NCBI GenBank assembly: GCA_950097015.1
Contig: CATNEN010000039.1
Coordinates: 10,696,001-10,760,000 of the forward strand
Source of the DNA: Macrostomum hystrix
Lineage: Eukaryota > Platyhelminthes > Macrostomidae
Direction: 5' to 3'
Length of the DNA: 64,000 nt
Part shown: positions 12,135 to 22,800 of the stretch, piece by piece
Numbering within the stretch: the stretch's first letter is position 1
Layout: each line of letters starts with the position of its first letter
Made by a program: the position numbers and the translations under genes
Notes under the pieces: model-generated
Databases searched by the model: none
Seen by the model: only the letters and a program-made list of their open reading frames with translations
What the model was told of the DNA's origin: nothing

Positions 12135-14440
12135 TAGCTCTTACGCTTCACAGCTGCGTAGGTGGCGTGCCATGTTGGTGGCTGCCAGGAGGCACCCGCA
12201 CGATGGGCAGGCCTTTCGGATGCCTTTGTACACTCGCGCCACCGACGCCGGTTCCGGCTGAGTGTCGTGGCACGCCCTCGCGTGTCTGGCGTAGTTGGAC
12301 GTGCTGTACCACTTGCCGCATTGCTGGCAGTGCGTTTTGCCGTCGACTTTCTTGCCTCCGCGACACCACTTTTGGTGATTCTTTCGCGTTGCCTCGGTTC
12401 TGAACGTCTGTTGGCATTTTGCACACGGTAATTGGACGGCAACGAGCTCTCTATGCAGTCTCTTCTGGTGCATGGCTAGACCGCCCCTGGATGCGCTGAC
12501 TTTGTTGCATCCGTCGTATCTACATCGGTATCCTGTCAGCTCGTTCTCCTCTGGACTGGTGATTGATTTCTCTGTTTCCGTCGTTCTGCGGTTCCTCTTG
12601 GATCGCTCTGCCTCTTCCATACGCATCGCGTTCACTCTGCGCTTCACTGTCTCCCTCCAGCTCTCTCTGTCTCGGACGATGCGGTCGATGTCGATGGTGT
12701 CGACGCCTGCCTTCCTGACCAGTAACTTCCAGTGGTTGGTAATCGTGCGCTGTCTCATTTTGGCTTTCCTCATATTTTTTAGCTTCTTGTACCATCCCAG
12801 CACGCATTTCTTGGTGAGGCTAGTGTCGGGCATTCGGAGGACGTGGCCTAGGTGTCTGAGTGGCCGAGTTCTGCTCTGACGTCCCACATGTTCACGCCCT
12901 TTTCTTGCATCTCGACCAGAGGCGGTTTGGTCTTTTCGCTCCAGATGAAACGGTAGCGCTTGTCCATTGCTTGTTGCATCTTCTTGATGTCCGTCTTGTA
13001 GAAGGGGCGAGCTCCGGCATTGAAGGTCATGGTACTTTCCACGCATGTCTCCACAATTTTGGCTTGGGTCCGTTTCGTGAGGCGTGTTCTGGGTAGCATG
13101 TTCCTAACGCCGTGCCATGCCTTTGCGCCTCGCTGTAATCGCTGGCTGATGTCGTTCTTTCTTCCCATCCAGGTGCCGAGCACTCTTATGTCGTTACTTT
13201 CCTCCGTCCCCAAGATCGCCCTCTCTTCCTTATCGTCGTTATCGACTTGGCCGCACGACTCCGCTGCTGCTTCCAGGATGGCTCCCTGAACTGCTTTCCA
13301 GCGGGTGGTGCTCTCTTTGTCCTTCTCGTGTCTTGTTTCGCTGGTCTTCTCTTTGATCTTCTCGCTAATTTTTTCCCGGTAGGCTTCGCGTACTGTCAGC
13401 CGCTCCCAATGTATTCTTTTGGGTTTCTTCGACTGCTGGTTACGGGCGTTGGTCGTGGCCTTGCTAACCTTTTCTACCAGGGCCGGGTGCAGCGTCAGGA
13501 CCTTTGGCAGGTGGTCTGATAGATCCGTGCTGTGGTCAGTCTGAACTTTGCGCGCTATCAGGTGACGTTGGTTGCTTTTAGTAGCGAACCCATTCAATGC
13601 GTACCAGATCTTGGAGTTCGGGTTTCTCCATGTTCCGGCTTTCTTTTGTTTGAAGAATGAGTTCAGCCATACCATGTCCATACTGTCGAGCCAGGTAAGT
13701 AGTTCTTCTCCCTGTTGGTTCGTTTGGCCTGTCCCGTATTTTCCTGCGCTCGTGAAGTGGGCTGCTGCCCCTCGGCCGATGTTCGAGTTTTCCAGTCTCC
13801 TCCCACAATCACGATCATGTGTTTGGGGGCCGTGTATGTTAGTCGCTCGATTTCATTCCGGATGTCTTCCACTTCCGCCTCGTATCTGCACTTCCTTTTA
13901 CTGGTTGGTATACTGCAATGAGTAGTGCGTTGGCTATCTCACTATTATTTCTTGTTTTTGTCCTTGGTTTTCGTTCTTGTTTTTTGTTCCCTCCTCTCAC
14001 TACGCCCTTCATTTCCGATCTTGTCTCTTTCTCCTGCATGTGCTCTCCGGTGATTCACGGTGATTTTGTTTAAAGAGGTCCCACGGTTCGTTATGCCGTG
14101 ATCACTCTGTCGGGTGCGGTTTTGCCCACAGGACGTGGTTTTCAAATCACAGCCGCGGGCCTTGCACCGCCACCAGGTTCCTTTTTTGCCAGACTGGCAC
14201 CAGTCTGCCCGCTTGGCACCGATCGTGAAGGTTGGGAACCATCGCCAAGCACTCCTCCGTGTCAGCATCCTCGACAGTGCGATCGTCACCATCGCGCCAC
14301 TTTGCGGTCTGCAACTCAGCGCGTCCGCGTTTCCATGGCAACGCCGTTGGCGATATTGGATAGAAAAAATATTTCTCTAGTCTGGAAATGACTTCACACT
14401 GATCGAATTGCACTAGGACCATATTCCAACGACCTAGCAT
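12135..14440 (-). mobile_element. Decayed non-LTR retrotransposon, endonuclease and C-terminal zinc-finger parts
   Basis: Minus-strand frames are collinear with a non-LTR element. About 13660-14040 holds pieces of an apurinic-type endonuclease (AVYQPVKGS, VIVGGDWKT). About 12850-13680 has WKAVQGAILEAAAES and then jumps to VLGTWMGRKNDISQRLQRGA, RPFYKTDIKKMQQAMDKRYR and W.EKTKPPLVEMQEK. The catalytic reverse transcriptase core with its YADD box is absent between these two parts. The frame at 12141-13046 continues with GHVLRMPDTSLTKK and ends in several C2H2-like fingers (CRYDGCN...H...H; CAKCQQTF...H; CQQCGKWY...H; CPSCGCLL...H). At least three frame changes are needed, so the copy is dead. GAA-rich sequence near 12070 could be the 3' tail. 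Confidence 0.8.
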
Positions 14441-14878
14441 ACCTTTGGCGCCGTTTCACTTTCGAAGCTACTCAATGCAGGGCTGGTTGGTCCGTCCGGA
14501 CTTTAGCCACATTGCAGGCGTCGACGTCCAGGATTAAGGGTCCACACATTTGCCGCACAGTTGCCGCTCATGCTCGCTAGCAAACTGTCCCTGTTCTGGG
14601 CTCTGCCTCCGCAGAGAAATCCGAACTGGTGTCTCATTATTAGTTTCTATCTTAAATTCGCCTATCTGGGTCTACCAATATCCCACTGATCCTGATGGAG
14701 AGAGAGATGGAGAGACGGGGGAGATGGAGAGACGGAGGGAGATGGAGAGACAGAGGGTTTTCATGGCGATGGTTGAAAATTTTGGGAGATGCAGAAAAAA
14801 ATGTGGGTATTTGAAATGGCGCCGTGGTCTTTCTACTGTAAAAGAAGAAATCTTGAGGCTAAGTTTCAATGAAAATAT
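14441..14878. other. Intergenic, with short GA array
   Basis: No gene is recognised. A short purine-rich array at 14693-14760 (units like gatggagagacggagggaga) matches those at 1915 and 8990. From 14879 onward the sequence becomes similar to the 3' flank of the WSC gene. Confidence 0.6.
14693..14760. repeat. Short GA-rich array
   Basis: About four units of gatggagagacggagggaga, the same family as 1915-2175. Confidence 0.8.
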
Positions 14879-15016
14879 CCCCCCAACACCAACCAGTCCA
14901 GGAAAAATTATTTTTTAATTGATCAGAAACGAATCATTCATCTCTGTGCGTAACATTAATTCAATAAAACTTTGCCTCCAAAAATGTTCAAGGTAATCCC
15001 CAAATAGCTGATATTT

Positions 15017-15922
15017 TCAATTCAAAGAATAGACGCTGTTGTAGCCGTCGCCGCCGCACACCTGTCTGGAGTTGCCCTTGCAGCGCTTGCTGCATTTTGC
15101 GGCTTCGGCGTCGCCGTAGGAGCCGTACTGCTCGCCGCAGAAGCACTTGCTACCGTCCTGCACGCCGAAGTACACGCAGATCTTGCCCGCCTTGCACAAG
15201 CAGTTTATGTCGTTCGAGGTACCGGCGTGCAGAGCAAGATCAGGAACTTACCGTAGTAACTTACCGTACACAACCACTCCGGTAGTAAAGACTTCATTTC
15301 TCCAGTTTCCACCGCAGGTGCGGCTCTTGTCGCCCCAGCACTTTCTCTGGCACTCGGTGTTGCTGACGCGTCCGTAACGACCGTACGAGTTGCCGCAGTG
15401 GCACCAGTCGCCAGCTTGTAGGCTAGCGTAGCGGAAGTTCTTGTCCTTGCAGTAGTTGACGCAGAACTCTTTTGCCGTTCGCGTGCCGGCCTTGAGCGAT
15501 AGTTGTAGGTCTCTTTCGCTTTTGTCCTTGAAACAGCCCAGTCTGATACCATCTGGGTTAATGTTTTGTTATATTTAGATAAGAACTTTTTTGAGGTTAT
15601 AGAAGCGGACTTCCTGAGATTATCCGGCAATTCGTAAAGTACAGCTAATGTTCTGTGGTGTCGATAGAGCCTACAGCCAATGCTCTTACCAGACTTCTTG
15701 ATGCCCGTTTCGAAGATCTCATTGCGCCACTCGCCGCCGCAAGTCTGCTTCGGGTCGCCCAAGCACTGTCGATAGCAGTCAGCGTCCTGAGCCTTTCCGT
15801 ACCGACCGTACTTATTGCCGCAGGTGCACCAGTCACCGGCCTGTAGACCAGCGTACTTGTATCCACTGGCTTTGCAGTAGTTGATGCAGAAGTTCCTCTC
15901 TGTTTGCTTGCCTGAATGGAAT
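15017..15922 (-). pseudogene. Truncated duplicate of the WSC gene 3' exons
   Basis: This is a high-identity copy of exons 8, 9 and 10 of the WSC gene (3653-5107) with introns retained, so it arose from DNA and not mRNA. The copy of exon 8 is cut at about 15922, where similarity to 5040 stops inside the domain. The copy of exon 10 has lost part of its N-terminal half: about 500 bp present at 3890-4380, including the intron, are missing, so exons 9 and 10 abut near 15235-15265. A short deletion near 15200 also removes codons. There is no signal-peptide exon. Homology extends into the 3' flank to about 14879. It sits directly beside the Helitron at 16314-18418. Confidence 0.85.
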
Positions 15923-16313
15923 ATGAGTGTTATCCGGTCGCAGACGACCGTGGGGTGGGCGTTAGCCAGGGGTGAGAAAAAGGGGAACACAAAGGATTAT
16001 AAACATGGCAAAGGATTATTTTCATTTAAGAATTTGTGTGATGCATTGAAATACAGGGCATGAAAACGCTTAAATGCGAGGCTTACTTTATATTATTTAA
16101 TACTAGCTTTTTTTGCCCGTTGTTTTTGGGGCAGAAATTTAAAGCAAAGCAGTAAGCAATTCACGTCTCTGTATTAACTTTATAGTGAAGGTCACCATTT
16201 ATTTATTTACTGCATTAATGAAAAGTGAACAGTTTGTTTAAAGGCGTTTTAAGTAAAAAATAAGTGAAAAGTTTGTCAAAACAGCCCCCTCTTGATTACT
16301 TCTTTAGAAGAAA
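15923..16313. other. Junction between WSC pseudogene and Helitron
   Basis: AT-rich sequence of unknown origin; it matches neither the WSC gene nor the expected continuation of the Helitron protein. The Helitron 3' end (CTRR preceded by a hairpin) should lie in or beyond this stretch on the minus strand, but I could not identify it. Confidence 0.5.
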
Positions 16314-17675
16314 TTAGAAATTCAGTCGCTCAGTCTCAATTTTAGCGTACATGTCCACTGCGAACTGAAGCAACAGCTTTCGGCACCTAAGAATGTAGTT
16401 GAAGCTTCCTTCTCGGACCATTAGCCTAAAGGCATAGAAGTCCATTGCTGACACATTCTTTGTCGCCGATGGGTTTCCAGTGCGAATGTGCGAATGCTCC
16501 TCTGTGTCCCGTGGCAACCTCTCCATGGCAGTTTTAAATTGACGAACATAATTATTTTTCTCGTGCAGGACTTCCTGTAACTCAAATACAATGTTGGCAC
16601 GCACTCCTGGAGCGATTCTACATCGGCGCTCAACCTGCTCTTGATGATCTCCCATGAAGTAGATCTGCAGGAACTTTGGCTCCTCTCCAGGCAGTGGTAG
16701 CAATGATCCTATGTCATGGTACACCTGACCTTGGACTTTGAATGCAGGCATGAACCCTGGATCACGGACAATACTTTTAGCTCCAAAAGAAGTCATTTGA
16801 AAGCAGCTGTTGTAGCACCGGATATTAGACAGAAAGTGCTCAGATTCTTCTGTCTCACCCAGCAACAGATGCCGAAGGCATGGTGGCAGGTTCTCGTTCA
16901 AAGGTTCAAGTCTGACCTTTCCGTTGGAACAGCACATGACTGGAGTTTCGTTGGCCCATCTTAATGCATTGCAGCGTGCGCATTTGACCGACATTCTCGC
17001 CATCGCAAGTTTAGGATGGACACCATAGACAACAGTGGGATCATAACTCAGAGCCGCATTCAGTGCCCAAGGACGTGGGCCAGCTGGCTGATCAGGTTCG
17101 TCAACGTTGGGGTTTGTTGGGGCCGGGGGTGGTCCAACAAATTGGAAGGTCTCAGTGCGTTCCCTATGCCGCTCTCGATCATCCTGCCGACGCACTTCAG
17201 CCTGGTTGGCTGTTTCATTGCGACGGGCCTCGGCAGTCCGGTCTCTGTCCAGTTCTTGGCGCTGCTGTGTCTGGACTGCAGTCTCATTGCGACGGGCCTC
17301 GGCAGTCCGGTCTCTGTTCTGTTCTTGGCGCTGCTGTGTCTGGACTGCAGTCTCATTGCGACGGGCCTCGGCAGTTCGCTCTCTGTTAAGCTCTCGTCGC
17401 CTATCTACGTCTCTGCCGTGACTGGCTGTAGAACTTATTGCAGCTCCAGCACTGCTTCCACTGGTGCCTGATGTCTGTGCTCTTGTCCGAGGTCGAAGGT
17501 TATAAGGCTGGACTGGCTCAACTTCATTTTCACTTGAAGCTGCTTGTGGCTGTGCTGAGGTGCTTGGTCTTGGTGCTGCTGTTGTTGCGCCGTCTTCTAC
17601 TGCATCGTTTGGCCTTGCTGTTGCTCGTCGAGCTGCTTTAGTCAAGCGACTTAAAAAACTTTTCTTAGGTGGCAT
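16314..17675 (-). CDS. Helitron RepHel N-terminal fragment
   Basis: From ATG at 17675 the frame starts MPPKKSFLSRLTKAARR. It has a basic, disordered region with about three ~20-residue repeats built on DRTAEARRNETAVQTQQRQ, then the Helitron zinc-binding stretch CARCNALRWANE and MCCSNGKV, then NIRCYNSCFQMTSFGA, QVYHDIGSLLP and KFLQIYFMGD. It ends DFYAFRLMVREGSFNYIL and VDMYAKIETERLNF, then stop. In intact elements this last motif continues into the Rep nuclease domain with its HUH motif and a PIF1-like helicase; both are missing here. An upstream extension of the frame to 17846 exists, but the ATG follows a tttcag acceptor-like site, so the upstream part may be an intron or leader. The encoded fragment lacks every catalytic motif. 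Confidence 0.8.
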   Translation of the reverse strand: MPPKKSFLSRLTKAARRATARPNDAVEDGATTAAPRPSTSAQPQAASSENEVEPVQPYNLRPRTRAQTSGTSGSSAGAAISSTASHGRDVDRRRELNRERTAEARRNETAVQTQQRQEQNRDRTAEARRNETAVQTQQRQELDRDRTAEARRNETANQAEVRRQDDRERHRERTETFQFVGPPPAPTNPNVDEPDQPAGPRPWALNAALSYDPTVVYGVHPKLAMARMSVKCARCNALRWANETPVMCCSNGKVRLEPLNENLPPCLRHLLLGETEESEHFLSNIRCYNSCFQMTSFGAKSIVRDPGFMPAFKVQGQVYHDIGSLLPLPGEEPKFLQIYFMGDHQEQVERRCRIAPGVRANIVFELQEVLHEKNNYVRQFKTAMERLPRDTEEHSHIRTGNPSATKNVSAMDFYAFRLMVREGSFNYILRCRKLLLQFAVDMYAKIETERLNF

Positions 17676-18418
17676 CTGAAAGTTAGAAGTAGTCCGAATG
17701 ACAGGGGACCTGTGTTGGAAAATCTTTCTCTTCTCTTCAGTGGGAGAGGCTAAGCCTCTGTATATTTTAGCAAAGCACTGTACGCCAGCCTCTCTCTTTC
17801 TTCTATCCCAGGCTGGCTGGAGAGAAATATCGACCGGAGAGCCCACTGGGACGCCACCGCACTCACCGCACTCAGTCTCAGTGCTGCTTGGGGGCCAGTA
17901 GACAGTCTAGGGGTTTGGGCTGTGTACATTCACGGCTTGAAATACAATGTACAGTCTGGGGCTTCGGCGCCCGGGGAAGGGAGGGGGTGGCTGTAATAAA
18001 ATTTGGCCCGCAGAGTGGCGGAGGGGAGTTGGGGTGGCTGTCCTCGGAAAACAAAAAGTGACTCACTTTGAGATGATGCAGCTTTGCTCTGGATTGAGTA
18101 GAGATGTTCAAAATTGACAGCATTGTTGGAAAACATGTAAAGTATAAGTGGATCAAATTTGGAGAAAATCTGAGAAAGTGGGGCGACGATATGTCGAATT
18201 GAGTGATTTTTTGACGATCTTTGAGCAGTTTTTTGCACTTTTGAGCAGGAAGGAAATGATTTTTCGGGAATTTGAGTAGCCTATTGCACTCAGCGTAGGT
18301 GGTTTTAGGTATGTGCAAAGTTTGGTGCGATTTGGTTGAGCGGTTTCGGCGTCTATAAAGACAAAAGGTTGCACACACACAGACAGACAGACAGAGTTTT
18401 CACTTTTATATATATAGA
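16314..18418 (-). mobile_element. Helitron, 5' portion with intact 5' terminus
   Basis: On the minus strand the element begins TCTATATATATAAAAG at 18418, preceded by A at 18419, matching the Helitron rule of a 5' TC end inserted between A and T. A leader with CTGT repeats follows, and then a frame with the Helitron N-terminal region. The coding sequence breaks off at 16314, before the Rep HUH motifs and helicase, so the element is truncated and cannot move by itself. Confidence 0.8.
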
Positions 18419-18603
18419 TAATGTATATTTATATTATTTATTGCTTGGCTTAGCTCATTACAATTCTAGTATACTGAACTAGCAATTTTAGCCCCCTCCC
18501 GAAGAATAGGAAAAGCTTTTCGCGAATTCGGGGGGAATTAGTGGGGAAATGCATTATAAAGACGTCGCTTCATCTCAGACAGGCAGTATCCCAGAATGAA
18601 GTA

Positions 18604-19101
18604 AATCTCGGATAAGCAGATTGCCTGCTGGGGGACATTGGTCACCTGGTTTTGTAAATTACGTACCACCTCGTCAAAACGTCAAGGTCCAAATTGTTCG
18701 TTGTTGGAAATTGGATCCATTGATGATGTGCTTAAAATTAGCAATTTTCTCACGGCTTAACAGCAGATTATATTTTCTACCAAATTCCTTCTGATCTCTC
18801 CCCAACGTGGGAGTTAAGCGCTAGTATCTCTACTATTAGTAGGGCAGTAAGAACATATCTAAAATAAACTCTTCTACACTATTTTGCTTTGCTACCTCAT
18901 TAGGGTCTTATTCTAATTCAAATTTCTCATATGGAGTTACTCTCTACCAGGAGCAGATTTTTCCGACAACACGCCAGTAAAATAATTCATAGGCAGATTA
19001 TGAAGTCTGTGTTTTCGCTGGAGTGCACTAGATCTTCTGTTAACATCATCTCACTGATAATATTCTACAGCGAATTGCAAGCACCAGCAGCACTTGAACA
19101 T
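18604..19101. repeat. Dispersed repeat, copy 2
   Basis: Second copy of the element at 1-508, same orientation, some 18 kb away. Its left limit could be real, because similarity can only be tested up to the window edge of copy 1. Confidence 0.8.
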
Positions 19102-19848
19102 GAGAAGGAAAGAAAGGCTGAAAGCCACTCATAGAGCATGTCGCTTGCAGCTTCCTTTATGGCACTTTAAGTTGCCGTTGTACTAGAAAAACTTCACAAC
19201 TCACTACCAGCCAGAGCAATCCTGGGCCTCGTGGCAGATATTATTTATTTTACTCCGCGGTACCAAAACACTTCGTCTCAGTTAGCAGCTTGAGTCAAGT
19301 GGCTCTTTATATTCATACTTTGCGCGAGGAAAATAGGGTCAGAAACACACCTCTTGTGGTTGGAAGATTAGAGCTAGAACCAATTGGAAATCTCACAAAA
19401 TTGTGCGCTAAAGTCTATATATAATCCATGATAGGGTCATTGTTCAGAACTTTTTAAACTATTTTAATGAAAGTCGTAAATAGCTTTAAACATTGCATTT
19501 CTTAACTTTGTATAATTCTAATCGCTCACCTATGGCTCACGCTAATCTCCCATCTCCAGTCTCCCATCTCCCATCTCCCATCTCCCATGTAGTTTTTCCA
19601 AGCTCCTATGATCTGAAGTTAGTTTTTGAGACTAGAGGGCATGCTTGGCCATTTCCAAAATGATGTTTTGGAATCCTCCTCTTCTCATTGGCTATCGAGA
19701 AGCATCGACCAATGGTATTGCCTACCTTGGCCAAAGCATCCCATAAACACCCTTAGCAATTGTTATTAAGATAGAGCGCTTAGCAATGGTCCAGTCCAAC
19801 GCAAGTCACTTCTATCGCTGACCATTGCAAAGTCCAGCGACCATTGCA
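19102..19848. other. Upstream region of the chloride channel gene
   Basis: No gene. A short ctcccat array lies at about 19550-19590. Directly before the start codon, accattgcaa-like words repeat (19781-19850). No clear TATA box is seen. Confidence 0.5.
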
Positions 19849-22800
19849 ATGCCACAGTCGATGAAAATTAGCTTAGCGGCACTCCTTCTAGTGGCAGCCA
19901 TTGCTTCGAATGAAGCTGAACCGGATTCTCAGTCGCCCGGAGTCGCGGCCTTCAATCCCAGCGCTCAGCAAGTGTTCTCAGCGGCTGCGCAAACTGGACA
20001 CCCTGCGGCTTCACTGGGCAGGTAGGCCTCATAGACTCATCATTTGACTCCCTAATTACTCCTCGATCTCACTCCCATTGTCACTCTACCATCCACCGCC
20101 GCGCACTCCCTTTGTCACTCTACCACTCACCTCACTTCCATTGTTCCTCTACTACCCCACCCCACTCCTATTGTTACTCTAACGCTATCTCACTCATTAT
20201 TGTCCCACAAAGGCAACACCCTGAGACAAGCCTGCTAGACACGAACGAGTCGATTACTTTGACGGCCATTCTCGACGACCTTCTGTCTAAGTACGACAAG
20301 CGCATCAGACCCGGCTATGTCAATGCAAAGAGTGAGTGAGAGACGGGAAATCCGTTGGAGAGAGAGGTGGAAATCCGTGGGAGAAGGAGAGGGAAATCCA
20401 TGGGAGAAAGAGAGGGAAATCCCAGGGAGAAGGAGAGGGAAATCCATGGGTAAGGGGAAATCCGTGGGAGGAGATGGAAATCGGTGGGAGATGCAGAGGC
20501 CTTTTGAGAGCGAAAGGGGAAATCCGAGGAAGAAGGAGCGGGGAAATCCGAAAGAGAGGGAAATCCCAGGGAGAAGGAGAGGGAAATCCTTGGGAGGAGA
20601 GGGAAATCCATAATGAGATTGAGAGGGAAATTGTGGGAGATGCAGAGGCCTTTTGAGTGCGAAAGGGGGAATCCGAGGGAGAAGGAAATCCCAGGGAGAA
20701 GGAGAGGGAAATCCGTGGGTGACGGAAAATCCGCGGGAGGAGAGTCAAATCCGTGGGAGAAGGACAGGGAAATCCGTGGAAGAAGGAGAGGGGAAATCCA
20801 TGGGAGGAGAGGAAAATCGTTGGGAGATGCAGAGGCCTTTTGAGAGCTAAAGGGGAAATCTGAGGGAGAAGGAGAAGGGAAATCCGAGGGAGAAGGAGAG
20901 GGGAAATCCGAGGGAGAAGGAGAGGGGAAATCCGAGGGAGAAGGAAAGGGGAAATCCGAGGGAGAAAGAGAGGGAAATCCCAGGGAGAAGGAGAGGGGAA
21001 ATCCGTGGGAAATTTGTAGAATATAGGGAGGATTAAGTCTAAGCATGAGGAGAAACGAATTCAGATGGGATTTGAGAGTGAGTAAGGATGCTGGAAAGCA
21101 CGCAGATGGGGAGTATAGCAATGTGCAGCAGATAGAGGTGAGAATCGACAGTTGCTGATAAAAAGGAGGATTATACTGCTTGGAATTGTTTACACGGCTG
21201 AACAACTAATAAAGAGAGCGTTACGGATGTGAGCAGCTTAGCTCTTCTGCTCAAGCTATAACATTAGTGAGGCCAAGGTAAGTCTCTATTGGGGATCAGT
21301 CTGCAACGGGGGAACCGCTACCGCGACAATTTGGTTCTGAAAAAAGTATACTATCACATTCTGAGAGACAGGAGACAGCATGTCGGACAGACGCTACAAA
21401 AATTTTTAATACTCTGGCCGCATATTAATTGCACTTGGAATCAACAGCAGGTTTGCCTGGGGACCTGTGTCCCCGCATCCATCTATGCTCACCTGACAGA
21501 TGTAGCACACATCTGGCTGGCTTGTTACACTCAGGAGAAAATATATATATATACGTTTTCTGAGAAATAGATGCGATAGATATATAGGCATTGTGGGTCA
21601 AATGTATTGTAAGGTTCAGTCCATGGACTGAAGAGGACTCCAAATCCACTGAAACCCTGACATGTTTTAGTTTTTTTGTTTGTTGCGAGTGCGTTTTTGC
21701 GCTAACGATAAAAAATATGACATTATTTTCAGAACAACAGCCGGTAAATGTTAACATTAGCGTCCGTATTTCTTCAGTCAGCTCAATATCAGAAGTTAAT
21801 ATGGTAAAACATGCTTGCTATTGGTCTGTGGACAATGGGACCTTGGGACAATGGGACCTTGGGACAATGGGACCTTGGGACAATGGGACCTTGGGACAAT
21901 GGGACCTTGGGACAATGGGACCTTGGGACAATGGGACCTTGGGACAATGGGACCTTGGGACAATGGGACCTTGGGACAATGGGACCTTGGGACAATGGGA
22001 CCTTGGGACAATGGGACCTTGGGACAATGGGACCTTGGGACAATGGGACCTTGGGACAATGGGACCTTGGGACAATGGGACCTTGGGACAATGGGACCTT
22101 GGGACAATGGGACCTTGGGACAATGGGACCTTGGGATTACAAATGGTGAATGTCTCGACGGTATTCCAGGACTTCACGGTGGACATGTACTTCCGTCAGC
22201 GCTGGCAGGACAAGCGCCTGGCCTTCGCCCACTATTTGAAGGGTCGGGAGGACGAGCTGGACGAGAGTGTCAACATCGCCGAGGAGATGCTGCACAAGAT
22301 CTGGTGGCCGGACACTTTCTTTGCCAACGCCAAGAAGTCCGAATTTCACCACGCGACAACAAGGAACGCTTTCCTGAGGATTGATAGCCTGGGAAATGTG
22401 TTTCACAGTCTCAGGCAAGAAGCGATTCTGCTTCGATTTGGGAATTCTAGAATCCATTCTCTCAGATCCCATTCTCTCAGATCCCATTCTCTCAGATCCC
22501 ATTCTCTCAAATCCCATTTTCCCAGATCCCATTCTGTCAAATCACATTCTTTCATATCCCATTCTCTCAGATCCCATTTTCCTAAATCCCATTCTCTCAG
22601 ATCCCATTCTCTCAAATCCCATTCTCTCAAATCCCATTTTCCCAGATCCCATTCTGTCAAATCACATTCTTTCATATCCCATTATCTCAGATCCTATTTT
22701 CCCAAATCCCAATCTCTCAGATCCCATTTTGTCAAATCACATTCTTTCATATCCCATTCTCTCAGATCCCATTCTCTCAAATCCCATTCTCTCAAAATCC

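Noticed and set aside
17016-17471. 151-residue + strand frame opposite the Helitron
   Set aside because: Shadow of the repeated basic segment of the Helitron protein on the other strand.
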